DNA of 34,624 nt, from contig JBAYZQ010000006.1 in assembly GCA_041672385.1 (NCBI GenBank), positions 1-34,624 on the forward strand, written 5' to 3'. A model generated the notes under the pieces. The model did no database searches. It saw only the letters and a list, made by a program, of their open reading frames with translations, and was not told the origin of the DNA. Shown piece after piece: positions 1 through 7,782 of this stretch (its first letter is position 1; each line of letters starts with the position of its first letter). Made by a program: the position numbers and the translations under genes. The DNA comes from JBAYZQ01 sp041672385 (GTDB lineage: Bacteria; Spirochaetota; Spirochaetia; Sphaerochaetales; Sphaerochaetaceae).

Positions 1-441
1 CCATTTGTATGGATCTTCAATTTTGTATTGAACTATCCATTCAATATCAATTATATTTAAATCTCCAGTTAACATTATCGATTCATTAGTATAATCAGTT
101 GACGTATTGGTTCCAAAACTTTGTCCTGAAGCTGTTCTATATCCAAAGGTCATTGTTTGTACAACCTGAGTTGGAACATTATAATTTTTATCGATTCCAA
201 ATGGAATTTTTGTTTGAAGGCCCGGTCCTACTGTTTTTTGATATTTTCCCAGTCTAAGTATTACAGACTGTTCTGTCTGATCCACGACAAAGAAGCTGGT
301 TAATATTCCGATTACTACTATCAAGGCAATTACTATTCCCATAATCAGCTTAGGGCTGACATTGACATTTCCTTGTCTTGGAGGTCTAGGATTTGAGTTA
401 TTATTATTATCCTCACCTGACGTGTAAAAATTAAAGGCCAT
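1..441 (-). CDS. hflK: HflK, FtsH protease modulator (5' part only)
   Basis: Only the first 147 codons are inside the window; the gene runs off the left edge. HflK is a membrane-anchored SPFH/band-7 protein that, with HflC, forms a cage around the FtsH protease. What is seen: a short hydrophilic Asn/Pro-rich N-terminus (residues 1-30), one membrane segment at about residues 32-52, then the start of an SPFH domain with the typical run VVDQTEQSVILRLGKY and an IPFGIDK segment. The ATG at 441 follows an AAAAAGGAG Shine-Dalgarno. It is divergent from metG across a 138-bp gap. The type call is firm; HflK rather than HflC rests on the Asn/Pro-rich N-terminal tail before the membrane segment. Confidence 0.85.
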   Translation of the reverse strand, partial: MAFNFYTSGEDNNNNSNPRPPRQGNVNVSPKLIMGIVIALIVVIGILTSFFVVDQTEQSVILRLGKYQKTVGPGLQTKIPFGIDKNYNVPTQVVQTMTFGYRTASGQSFGTNTSTDYTNESIMLTGDLNIIDIEWIVQYKIEDPYKW

Positions 442-468
442 GTAGTCTCCTTTTTAAGTTATATGTAC

Positions 469-497
469 AATTTAACTGTTGGAATAGTACTAGTCAA
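469..497 (-). promoter_or_regulatory. Candidate sigma-70-type promoter of hflK
   Basis: On the minus strand TTGACT (497-492) is followed after exactly 17 nt by TAAATT (474-469), 27 nt before the hflK start. It lies in the hflK/metG divergent gap (442-579). I found no comparably good promoter for metG on the plus strand. Confidence 0.5.
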
Positions 498-579
498 GTT
501 AAATGGAGATAAAAAGCTTAAAATGAGCTCTAGGTTAAATATTTCCGTCAAATTTGAAAAAAAAGGTTGGTATTTTTGA

Positions 580-2874
580 TTGAATAAAATTGTTAAGAAC
601 AGTATTATTATGGTCATGAAAAAAAAACTAGTTACTAGCGCATTACCTTATGTAAATAATGTGCCTCATTTAGGAAATTTGACACAGGTTCTTTCAGCAG
701 ATGTATTTGCAAGGTTCTGTCGCTCAAAAGGATACGATACTTTGTATGTTTGTGGAACTGATGAATATGGAACCGCAACTGAAACTAGAGCCCAAAAAGA
801 GGGTGTGAGCCCAAAAGAACTATGTGATAAGTTTCATGCAATTCATAGAGATATTTATAAGTGGTTTAACATTGGGTTTGATTATTTTGGAAGAACTTCA
901 ACACCAAAACAGACTGAAATAGTGCAGGCTATTTTTAAGGAAGTAGACAGTAGAGGTTATATTTTTGAAAAAGAAATTGAACAACTTTATTGTCCAAACT
1001 GTAAACGATTCCTTGCTGATAGATATGTCGAAGGAACCTGTCCAAATTGTGGTGCTGAGGGGGCAAGGGGAGACCAATGTGATAATTGTCAAACCTTATT
1101 GGAACCTACAGAACTAATAGAACCTTATTGTGTAGTATGTCATACAAAACCAATCATAAAAAAAACTAAACATCTTTATTTAGATTTACCAAAAGCTCTT
1201 CCTTTGCTTGAAAAATGGATGAATGAAACTTCCGAAAGAGGTTTTTGGGCTAAAAATGCTGTGCAAATGACAAAAAGCTGGATTCGTGATGGTTTAAAAG
1301 AAAGATGTATTACTAGAGATTTGTCTTGGGGAATACCTGTTCCTAAGGAAGGTTATGAAGGTAAAGTTTTTTATGTTTGGTTTGATGCACCAATTGGTTA
1401 TATTTCAATAACTGCAAATTATACGGAAGATTGGAAATCTTGGTGGCAAAATCCAGAAGAAGTTGAACTGTTTCAGTTTATTGGTAAGGATAATATTCCC
1501 TTTCATACTGTAATATTTCCTTCAACTCTTTTGGCTTCAGGTCAGAAATGGACAATGCTATATCATATGTCTTCAACTGAATATTTGAATTATGAAGGTG
1601 GAAAGTTCTCAAAAAGTAAGGGAATTGGTATTTTTGGAAATGATGTTCAATCAACTGGACTTGGTCCAGATATCTGGAGATTTTACATGTATTACAATAG
1701 ACCAGAAAAATCCGACGTTACTTTTACTTGGTCTGACTTTCAAGAGAAAGTAAATGGAGAACTTATTGGAAATCTTTCAAATTTAGTCAATCGTAATTTA
1801 ACCTTTGTCAAACGTTTTTATGAAGGGAATATAACTTCTGGAGAAATCGACAATGAATTGATGGCTAAGATAAAAGAAAAAGAACTTGAAATTGATGCTA
1901 AACTTGAACGAAGTGATGAAAGAGACGGTTTAAGAAGTATTTTTGAACTAAGTAGTATTGGAAATAAAGCTTTTCAAGCTGGTGAACCATGGAAAACAAG
2001 AACTGAAGATTCAGAAAAAACTGAAATTCTTTTAAGAACACTTTTGGTTTTAATAAGAGATTTGGGAATTTTAATTGAACCTTACATGCCAGGAACTTCT
2101 TCTAAATTGTTATCTTATATTAAAAGAGATAACTATAAATGGACAGATCTTGCTTGTTTCAAAGAAATTGAAGACAGCCATTTTGAGGTGACTGATTTTG
2201 ATTATTTGTTTACTAAAATTCCAGATGAACTAGTTACAGAATTGAGAGAAAAATTTAGTGGAAGCCAAGAAGAAAGACTTGAAAAAGAAAATAATAACAA
2301 CCAGGATAAGGTTGACAAGAAGAAATTAAAGGAAAAGATAAAAATGGAAGAAAATACAATAAACGAAAACGAAACAATCGCAGAACAATTTGCACGAAGG
2401 GTAACTCTAAAAGTATCAAAAATAGTGGAGGTTGAAAAACATCCTAGAGGTGAATACTTATATATTTTAACTTTGGATACAGGTGAAGAAGAACCAAGAA
2501 CCATTGTTAGTAGTATTGTACCTTATTATAAAGCTGAAGAACTGTTGAATCAAAATATTGTACTTGTAAGTAATTTGAAACCTGCAAATTTTAGGGGAGT
2601 AAAAAGTAAAGGTATGCTATTAGCAGCTTCAGATCCGAATGCTGAAGAACATAGTACTTGTGAAGTTTTGTTTGCAAATGAATTTGAGGTAGGTACTGTT
2701 CTTGTTCCAGAGGGCTTAGAAACTCCTGATGAAAAGTGTTATGTAAAAGCAGATGCTTTCTTTAGTATGCCTCTTTACGCTGAAAAAGGAATAATTAAGG
2801 TTGATAACCATGTTTTAGGTTTTGAAGGTAAAACTCTTACATCTAAGAAATATCTTAATGGACCTGTGGGATAA
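580..2874 (+). CDS. metG: Methionyl-tRNA synthetase
   Basis: Charges tRNA-Met with methionine in the cytoplasm. It is a class I synthetase: the HIGH box appears as HLGN after PYVNNVP near residue 30, and the KMSKS loop as KFSKS before KGIG. Between them is a zinc-knuckle insertion with several CxxC pairs (CPNC, CPNC, CDNC, CVVC). After the anticodon-binding domain a Lys/Glu/Asn-rich linker (about residues 570-600) leads to a C-terminal EMAP-II/Trbp111-type tRNA-binding domain. Total 764 aa, normal for the form with that domain. Start choice is uncertain: the TTG at 580 gives the longest frame, but the family usually begins at the MKKKLVTSALPY stretch, i.e. ATG 616 or ATG 610. The FemAB gene follows after 2 nt, so the two are probably cotranscribed. 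Confidence 0.95.
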   Translation: MNKIVKNSIIMVMKKKLVTSALPYVNNVPHLGNLTQVLSADVFARFCRSKGYDTLYVCGTDEYGTATETRAQKEGVSPKELCDKFHAIHRDIYKWFNIGFDYFGRTSTPKQTEIVQAIFKEVDSRGYIFEKEIEQLYCPNCKRFLADRYVEGTCPNCGAEGARGDQCDNCQTLLEPTELIEPYCVVCHTKPIIKKTKHLYLDLPKALPLLEKWMNETSERGFWAKNAVQMTKSWIRDGLKERCITRDLSWGIPVPKEGYEGKVFYVWFDAPIGYISITANYTEDWKSWWQNPEEVELFQFIGKDNIPFHTVIFPSTLLASGQKWTMLYHMSSTEYLNYEGGKFSKSKGIGIFGNDVQSTGLGPDIWRFYMYYNRPEKSDVTFTWSDFQEKVNGELIGNLSNLVNRNLTFVKRFYEGNITSGEIDNELMAKIKEKELEIDAKLERSDERDGLRSIFELSSIGNKAFQAGEPWKTRTEDSEKTEILLRTLLVLIRDLGILIEPYMPGTSSKLLSYIKRDNYKWTDLACFKEIEDSHFEVTDFDYLFTKIPDELVTELREKFSGSQEERLEKENNNNQDKVDKKKLKEKIKMEENTINENETIAEQFARRVTLKVSKIVEVEKHPRGEYLYILTLDTGEEEPRTIVSSIVPYYKAEELLNQNIVLVSNLKPANFRGVKSKGMLLAASDPNAEEHSTCEVLFANEFEVGTVLVPEGLETPDEKCYVKADAFFSMPLYAEKGIIKVDNHVLGFEGKTLTSKKYLNGPVG

Positions 2875-2876
2875 AA

Positions 2877-3899
2877 ATGACGTTAGAAAAAATAAAACTG
2901 GAAGATTTCAAAGGTGGTCAACATCCTTTTCAAAGTCGTTACTGGGCAGAAGTCAAACGTGGAATGCACTGGTGGAGTCAAGTATTTTCAGTAAAAGATG
3001 AATCTTCTAGTTTTCAATTTTTGCTTTTGCTTCGACCTTTCTTAAAAGGTAAGTTTATTTTGGCTTATGTGCCTTTTGCTTTTGAACCTAGTTTTTTTAA
3101 CAAAGAGGGAAAATTAAAGCAACTATCAGAAGAACTTTGTAAGCTTTTACCCGATAAAGTAATTTCAATTAGGTATGACCTTCCTTTTAATTATTTTGAT
3201 AATGAATTTTCTTTTAATAATTACAAAAATTTTGCTCATCTTGAGGGGTTAAGTATTCTAAAAGAAAGTGTTCAACCTGAAGGAACAGTAATGATAGATC
3301 TTTCAGGTGGATATTCTTCAGTTTCAAAACTATATAGATCACGAGCTCTGCGAACTCTTAAAAAGAATAAAGATAAAGTTTCTATATCAATTTACAATGG
3401 GGATGAATCAGAGTTCTTTGATTGGTATGGAATTTATCGAAAAACTGCTGATTTTGATGGGTTTACACCAAGGGAAAAAAATTATTTAAGAGAATTATTA
3501 TCTCTTGATAAAGGTGATGGCTGTAGCTGTAAGCTTTATATTGCTTGGGTTAAAGGCAAAATCCGTGGTGGTATTATGGTTTTGGGGAATCAAAAATATG
3601 GTGTTTATTTATTCGGTGCTTCCACTAAATCCCCTGATTTTAATGTTTCTTATCCTCTTCAAGACTTTGCAATAAAAAAGGCTATTGAAGAGGGGAAAAA
3701 TTACTATGATTTTTATGGAGTAAATGGTTTAGAGGGAAGAGAGAAACATCTTTTATCTTTGCGACAATTTAAAAAATCTTTCGGTGGAAAGGTTTTATAT
3801 AGAGTTCCTACTTGTGATTATGTCATTAAAAAACATACTTGGTCTTATTATTCTAAACTTGAATTTCTTCGATTTGTTTTTTCTCGTTCTCATAAATAG
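2877..3899 (+). CDS. FemAB-family peptidoglycan peptide ligase
   Basis: A FemA/FemB/FemX-type protein (340 aa, tandem GNAT folds). These use aminoacyl-tRNA to add amino acids to the side chain of the third residue of the lipid-linked peptidoglycan stem peptide. Support: near residue 17 the family's opening pattern HPFQSRYWAEVKRG; in the C-terminal half GGIMVLG, then YDFYGVNG and the FKKSFGGKV run typical of the family's end. It follows metG by 2 nt and converges on murD, overlapping its 3' end by 47 bp. Spirochaete peptidoglycan is known to carry ornithine substituted with glycine, so glycyl transfer to ornithine is a reasonable but unproven role. The substrate amino acid cannot be read from sequence. 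Confidence 0.85.
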   Translation: MTLEKIKLEDFKGGQHPFQSRYWAEVKRGMHWWSQVFSVKDESSSFQFLLLLRPFLKGKFILAYVPFAFEPSFFNKEGKLKQLSEELCKLLPDKVISIRYDLPFNYFDNEFSFNNYKNFAHLEGLSILKESVQPEGTVMIDLSGGYSSVSKLYRSRALRTLKKNKDKVSISIYNGDESEFFDWYGIYRKTADFDGFTPREKNYLRELLSLDKGDGCSCKLYIAWVKGKIRGGIMVLGNQKYGVYLFGASTKSPDFNVSYPLQDFAIKKAIEEGKNYYDFYGVNGLEGREKHLLSLRQFKKSFGGKVLYRVPTCDYVIKKHTWSYYSKLEFLRFVFSRSHK

Positions 3900-5202
3900 T
3901 ATTAACAGCTTTTTTATACCTATTTCCTCTGTCATATTCATTTGTGAAATATTCAAAAGAAGAGGCACCTGGCGAAAGAAATACTGTTTGGTTTCTTGTG
4001 TCTTCATTATGCATTTTTGCTAATTTCCAACAACTTTCTACCGCCTCTTCAATTTCAATATAAGGTCCATAGTATTTAATCTTAAGTTCTTCTAGTAATG
4101 GAATTAATTTTTCTCTAGTAAAACTACCTTCAAGTAAATAAATTCCTTGGCTTTTCTTTAGTGCATTAATCATTGGTTCTGGATGAAGATTCTTATCTGT
4201 GCCTCCACAAATCAAATAATAAGGCAGGTTTTGAAAGTTATTAAAAATACTAAAGTTTACTGCCATTGGAATTGTAGCTGCACTATCATTCACAAAAATA
4301 GTATTTCCTATTAATCTTACAAATTCATTTCTATGGGGAATTCCAGAAAAACTTTTTATGTTTTTAAGAATAACATCCTTTCGAATTTTTAAGGTTTGGC
4401 AAACTGTGTAGGCAGGATAATAAATGGGATTCACATCATTTAGTTTTCTAGTTGTATTTTCGATTGATATTATTTTAGACCTGTTTATTTTAAGATATTT
4501 GCTAATAACAGGGCGTAATTCATTTGAACTGACTATATTTTTACATTTAAATTTGAGCATAAGAAGTTTGTCATTAAGATAGTCATTTATGTTATTATAG
4601 TAGTTTAAATGATCTTCCATTAGATTTGTTATTGTGGCTATTTCAATTTCTGGCAATTTTGATTGCATTCTGTAAACATCTGCAACTTGCCAACTTGACA
4701 TTTCACATATTAAATATTCTGGTAAAGGTTTTTTGTTTTTTTTGCGATTTTCAAGTTCTTCAAGAATTAAAAAGGCTGAAATTCCCATATTCCCACACTG
4801 CATGGACAAATGCCCAGTTTTGTTTAGAATATGGTTTACCATTGCTGCTGTTGTAGTTTTTCCTTTGGTTCCTGTTATTGTAATAAGTTTTATTTTGGAA
4901 ACAAGAGGTGAGGCAAAAAGAATAGAAAAATCAGTTGCACATTTTTTTGCTAAAGTAAGCAACATATCATCGGCTTTGATGGCAGGATTTTTAATTACCA
5001 AATCTGCCCAAATAAAGTCGCTTTCTTGGTGTTCACCACAAGTAGTACTTACACCTAGATTTTCAAAATAGGTGAGACTTTCTCCTAATTGTTCGCGAGA
5101 ACGCATATCTGTTATTCGAACTTCGTTCCCTCTATTAAGAAAGTATTTAGTTGCGGAAAAACCTCCACCATGGGCACCAAACCCAAAAATTAGTACTTTC
5201 AA
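3853..5202 (-). CDS. murD: UDP-N-acetylmuramoyl-L-alanine--D-glutamate ligase
   Basis: Adds D-glutamate to UDP-MurNAc-L-Ala in the cytoplasmic steps of peptidoglycan synthesis. Seen: an N-terminal nucleotide-binding fold opening KVLIFGFGAHGGG, the Mur-ligase ATP loop TGTKGKTTT, a MSSWQ motif, HRNEFV, and the C-terminal GGTDKN region. Start: I prefer TTG at 5202, which has GGAGGGG (5213-5207) at good spacing and begins directly at the Rossmann strand; the frame stays open to a TTG at 5226, which would place the Shine-Dalgarno inside the gene. It is 449 aa from 5202. The 3' end overlaps femAB by 47 bp on the opposite strand. Mur-ligase membership is certain; MurD rather than MurC/E/F rests on the overall pattern. 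Confidence 0.88.
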   Translation of the reverse strand: MKVLIFGFGAHGGGFSATKYFLNRGNEVRITDMRSREQLGESLTYFENLGVSTTCGEHQESDFIWADLVIKNPAIKADDMLLTLAKKCATDFSILFASPLVSKIKLITITGTKGKTTTAAMVNHILNKTGHLSMQCGNMGISAFLILEELENRKKNKKPLPEYLICEMSSWQVADVYRMQSKLPEIEIATITNLMEDHLNYYNNINDYLNDKLLMLKFKCKNIVSSNELRPVISKYLKINRSKIISIENTTRKLNDVNPIYYPAYTVCQTLKIRKDVILKNIKSFSGIPHRNEFVRLIGNTIFVNDSAATIPMAVNFSIFNNFQNLPYYLICGGTDKNLHPEPMINALKKSQGIYLLEGSFTREKLIPLLEELKIKYYGPYIEIEEAVESCWKLAKMHNEDTRNQTVFLSPGASSFEYFTNEYDRGNRYKKAVNTIYENEKKQIEEIQV

Positions 5203-5241
5203 TTCACCCCTCCACCTCAATAACAAAATTTAGGTAAAATA

Positions 5242-5270
5242 ATTACAGAGAAAAACACTAAAATTTACAA
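5242..5270 (-). promoter_or_regulatory. Candidate murD promoter
   Basis: On the minus strand TTGTAA (5270-5265), a 17-nt spacer, then TGTAAT (5247-5242; five of six consensus bases), about 40 nt before the murD start and just downstream of the preceding gene's terminator. murD is therefore probably transcribed on its own. Confidence 0.5.
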
Positions 5271-5280
5271 AAAAGACTTA

Positions 5281-5316
5281 AAAAAAGAAAAACCGCCAGA
5301 GTCTACTGACGGTTTT
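5281..5316 (-). terminator. Intrinsic terminator of the tiny ribosomal protein gene
   Basis: Read on the minus strand: AAAACCGTCAG, a 6-nt loop, CTGGCGGTTTTT, then a T-rich tail. The stem has at least 9 pairs with a single T·G wobble. It starts 12 nt after the TAG of the 30-codon gene and separates it from murD. Confidence 0.85.
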
Positions 5317-5328
5317 CTGCTTAATAGA

Positions 5329-5421
5329 CTATTTTTTGTTTTTGTGTCTATTCATCCTCAATTGCTTTTTCCTCTTGTGGGTAGCAATTTTGTGCTTTTT
5401 TCTTTTTCTTCCGCAAGGCAC
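5329..5421 (-). CDS. AURKAIP1/COX24-type (mS38-like) small ribosomal protein
   Basis: A 30-residue, extremely basic protein. It begins MPCGRKRKKHKIATHKRKK and ends NRHKNKK, with about 16 Lys/Arg and 4 His. This matches the short bacterial AURKAIP1/COX24-domain family (typical core: KKRxxHKxxTHKRKKRxRxxRHKxK), whose mitochondrial relative is ribosomal protein mS38. Such proteins are known in Bacteroidetes and spirochaetes; I recall one being seen in a Bacteroidetes ribosome under the name bL38. The start is GTG at 5421, after TAAGGAG with an 8-nt spacing, and a strong terminator follows the TAG. The gene is too small for default gene callers. No convincing promoter was found in the AT-rich gap upstream. 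Function beyond ribosome binding is unknown. Confidence 0.85.
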   Translation of the reverse strand: MPCGRKRKKHKIATHKRKKQLRMNRHKNKK

Positions 5422-5595
5422 TATTGAGCTCCTTATCCCATAACTAAATTAACCAAAAAATGGTTTTTATGGGTATTGTTTAATTCATTAGTTAAATATT
5501 AGTAAATTCATTTAATCTTTTCAAGGTGTATAAGCAAAAATATAGAACAAATTAGAAAAATTTAGAAGTGTTGGGGGAAAAAAGAGACCTTTTGG
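5422..5595. other. AT-rich divergent spacer
   Basis: Gap between the tiny ribosomal protein gene (-) and the rpsF promoter (+). It holds a weak 5-bp hairpin (AACCA-A5-TGGTT, about 5451-5465) and A/T runs. I see no coding capacity and no RNA gene in it. Confidence 0.5.
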
Positions 5596-5623
5596 TTGAC
5601 TTATTCCAAACAAAAATGATACT
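5596..5623 (+). promoter_or_regulatory. Candidate promoter of the rpsF operon
   Basis: TTGACT (5596-5601), a 16-nt spacer, then GATACT (5618-5623), about 60 nt before the rpsF ATG. The -35 is strong and the -10 is 4/6. It would give a 5' UTR of roughly 50 nt containing the hairpin described separately. Confidence 0.5.
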
Positions 5624-5630
5624 TTAAACA

Positions 5631-5683
5631 GTACCTCTTTATCCGTCGTTGACGGATCAAATATTGTCCGCAAGGAGGAACCC
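5631..5683 (+). promoter_or_regulatory. Candidate S6:S18-responsive leader of rpsF
   Basis: The rpsF 5' UTR contains a perfect 7-bp hairpin, ATCCGTC-GTT-GACGGAT (5641-5657). Outside it, GTACCTC (5631-5637) can pair with GAGGAAC (5675-5681) apart from one A-A mismatch, which would bury the GGAGG Shine-Dalgarno (5674-5678). A CCG (5668-5670) lies unpaired just 5' of that outer stem. In several phyla an S6:S18 complex binds an rpsF leader carrying a CCG in an internal loop. The fit here is by hand and has not been tested against a covariance model. Confidence 0.45.
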
Positions 5684-5959
5684 ATGAGAGATTATGAGTT
5701 CACAGTTATCTTCAATTCTGAAGAAGAAAAAACTGAACAAGGCTTAGCAACACTTACTAAGCTTTTTGAAACTGCTGGTATAGAAATAGCCAAGCAGGAG
5801 GATATGGGCGTTAGAACACTCGCTTATATTATCAAAAAACAGGAAAAAGGCCATTACGTCTATTTCGAAATCAAAGCAGATCCTGCAAATTTAGCAGACT
5901 TAAACACAAAGCTTTTACTTTGTGAACCTGTAATAAAATTTTTATTCGTAGTAAAATAG
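5684..5959 (+). CDS. rpsF: 30S ribosomal protein S6
   Basis: Small-subunit protein that binds the central domain of 16S rRNA as a heterodimer with S18. The 91-aa product has the S6 N-terminal strand MRDYEFTVIF, the helix with GIEIAKQEDMGVRTLAYIIKK, and the YVYFEIKADPANLADL segment, ending in LCEPVIKFLFVVK. The strong Shine-Dalgarno AAGGAGGAA sits before ATG 5684. It is first in a five- or six-gene operon (rpsF-ssb-rpsR-membrane protein-rplI, perhaps dnaB), an order common across bacteria. Length is slightly short of the usual 95-135 aa but complete. Confidence 0.95.
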   Translation: MRDYEFTVIFNSEEEKTEQGLATLTKLFETAGIEIAKQEDMGVRTLAYIIKKQEKGHYVYFEIKADPANLADLNTKLLLCEPVIKFLFVVK

Positions 5960-5983
5960 AAAACATAAAAAATAGGAGTCTTT

Positions 5984-6496
5984 ATGGCAACTGATATTAA
6001 TATTGTTGTTCTGGTTGGAAGATTGACAAGGGAAAGTGATTTAAAGTATACGAATTCAGGCACCGCTGTCTGTAAATTTTCATTAGCAGTAAACCGTAGG
6101 AAGAGGACGGGTGATAAATGGGAAGATGAAGTAAGCTTTATTGATGTTGTCCTTTGGGGAAAGTCTGCTGAGGCACTTCATCCTTATCTAGATAAGGGAA
6201 AACAAGTTTCGATTGCAGGTGAATTACGACAGAGTCGCTGGGAACAGGATGGACTGAGTAGGTCAAAAATTGAAGTTATAGCCAACACGGTTGAACTTCT
6301 TGGTGGCCAAGGAAATTCCCAACAATCGGGAAATTCTTACAACTCAAATCAAGGCTCAGCTCGACAATCTAGTTATTCTTCAAAACCAAGAACTGAGGAT
6401 GCTTCGCAAAATAAAGCACCCGAAAGTAATCAAGAATCTAAAGTTCCATCTTTTAATGGACCAGAGGAATTTGATGATGAAGATATTCCATTTTAA
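5984..6496 (+). CDS. ssb: Single-stranded DNA-binding protein
   Basis: Coats single-stranded DNA during replication, repair and recombination. The 170-aa product has an N-terminal OB-fold (residues 1 to about 105) opening with INIVVLVGRLTRESDLKYT and including FSLAVNRRKR and VSFIDVVLWGKSAE. A Gln/Ser/Asn-rich disordered linker follows, and the acidic tip is FDDEDIPF, which recruits partner proteins. AGGAG precedes the ATG by 5 nt. It sits between rpsF and rpsR, the standard position. Confidence 0.96.
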   Translation: MATDINIVVLVGRLTRESDLKYTNSGTAVCKFSLAVNRRKRTGDKWEDEVSFIDVVLWGKSAEALHPYLDKGKQVSIAGELRQSRWEQDGLSRSKIEVIANTVELLGGQGNSQQSGNSYNSNQGSARQSSYSSKPRTEDASQNKAPESNQESKVPSFNGPEEFDDEDIPF

Positions 6497-6517
6497 TGTA
6501 CAAGGAGAAATTAAATA

Positions 6518-6787
6518 ATGAGAGATGGTAATGAAGGTGGAAACACCTATAGAGATAAGAAACCAGGAATGAGAAGAAACAATTTCAGGAAGAAAGTTTG
6601 TAAATTCTGTGTTCAAAAAACAGAACCTAACTATAAAAGTCCTGATATGCTAAGAAGATATATTACAGAAAGGGGTAACATCCTTCCTGCAAGAATTACA
6701 GGATGTTGTGCTAAGCACCAAAGAGCTGTTACAAATGAAATCAAAAAAGCAAGAGTTCTAGCTTATCTTCCATTTGATAAAAAATAA
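6518..6787 (+). CDS. rpsR: 30S ribosomal protein S18, four-cysteine form
   Basis: Partner of S6 in the small subunit. The 89-aa product has a basic N-terminal extension, then VCKFCVQK (Cys28, Cys31), the YKSPDMLRRYITERGNILPAR core, and TGCCAKHQRAV (Cys63, Cys64). Four cysteines in this arrangement mark the zinc-binding (C+) version of S18 rather than the cysteine-free one. The product begins MRDGNEGG; AAGGAG lies 10 nt before the ATG. It is third in the rpsF operon, with the membrane protein gene 9 nt downstream. Confidence 0.95.
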   Translation: MRDGNEGGNTYRDKKPGMRRNNFRKKVCKFCVQKTEPNYKSPDMLRRYITERGNILPARITGCCAKHQRAVTNEIKKARVLAYLPFDKK

Positions 6788-6796
6788 AGGGTAAAA

Positions 6797-7780
6797 ATGG
6801 CTGAAACTGAAGATTTCAAAGAACCCGGAAGCGGTAATAATTACATTAAAAGGTATTTGGGTCTTATAATACTTAGTATAGGACTTTCCCGTTTACCTAT
6901 TGGCAATTTGTTTTTTGTAGTCCCACTTTTGCTTCTTGCTCCAAGGTGTCGAACGAAGAGTCAGGCTTACTTGTCATTTGTTTTTGTTTTTGGAGTGATT
7001 TCCATTTTGGCAATTACCGATGTATCAGCAGTTGCTGATACAGACCTTCGTCTATCCTTGGCAGTAGTAACTTCTTGTATTCCAGTAATCCTGTTGGGTA
7101 CTGGAATGCTTTGGGTTTATGGCAAGGATAAAGGCATAGAAGATTTTTTAAACTATTTTATCAATTGTTTTTTTGTTCTTCTAATCAGTTTAGCTGTTGT
7201 TCTTTTTTTCTATTTGAATCCAACAAGGTTTGAAGCGTTAAAACAGGGTTATTCTGAAATGCTTACCTTTGTTGGAATTGATAGTTTGGTGCCTGGTATA
7301 GATATAAAGGTTTTGATGGACACCATAGTAAAATATGGAATGCTAGTTTTTTTTGCCTTTGCTATGGGAATTGTAGGATTAAATTTATTTATGTCTGAAA
7401 TTCTTAGAAACAAAAGAAATGAGGCTTGGAAAAAAAAGATAAGTTTAATCAAATTTCCGCAAGATGCAATTTGGGGGTTTTTAGGCCTTTCTTCATTGCT
7501 ACTTGTTTCGATATTTGTGGATTATCCAAGATTACTAGATATTATTTTAGTAAATTGTTGGGCTTTTATGGTAATGATGTACGCCCTTCAAGGATTTTCA
7601 ATTTATGTTTTTAGGATTAAAAAACGAATTGGAGAAGTTGATGTTTTTAGATTGCTCGTCAACCAACTAATTTTTTTAATGATACCAGGTTTAAATATTG
7701 TAGTTTTGATAATGTTTCCTTTATTGGGGATATTAGAGAATTGGATAGTATTAAGAAAATTCAATAATAAGGAGATTTAA
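6797..7780 (+). CDS. DUF2232/YybS-like polytopic membrane protein
   Basis: A 327-aa integral membrane protein with about eight hydrophobic segments (roughly residues 20-48, 57-79, 85-108, 119-140, 178-200, 222-242, 248-272, 284-318). Two features recall the DUF2232 (YybS) family: a FPQDAIWGF stretch entering the sixth segment and an LQGFSIYVF stretch in the seventh. The position between rpsR and rplI is also where YybS-type genes sit in many Firmicutes. The function of that family is not established. Translation starts 9 nt after rpsR, and rplI starts 2 nt after its stop. I see no catalytic motif. Family assignment rests on topology, these motifs and position. Confidence 0.6.
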   Translation: MAETEDFKEPGSGNNYIKRYLGLIILSIGLSRLPIGNLFFVVPLLLLAPRCRTKSQAYLSFVFVFGVISILAITDVSAVADTDLRLSLAVVTSCIPVILLGTGMLWVYGKDKGIEDFLNYFINCFFVLLISLAVVLFFYLNPTRFEALKQGYSEMLTFVGIDSLVPGIDIKVLMDTIVKYGMLVFFAFAMGIVGLNLFMSEILRNKRNEAWKKKISLIKFPQDAIWGFLGLSSLLLVSIFVDYPRLLDIILVNCWAFMVMMYALQGFSIYVFRIKKRIGEVDVFRLLVNQLIFLMIPGLNIVVLIMFPLLGILENWIVLRKFNNKEI

Positions 7781-7782
7781 AA

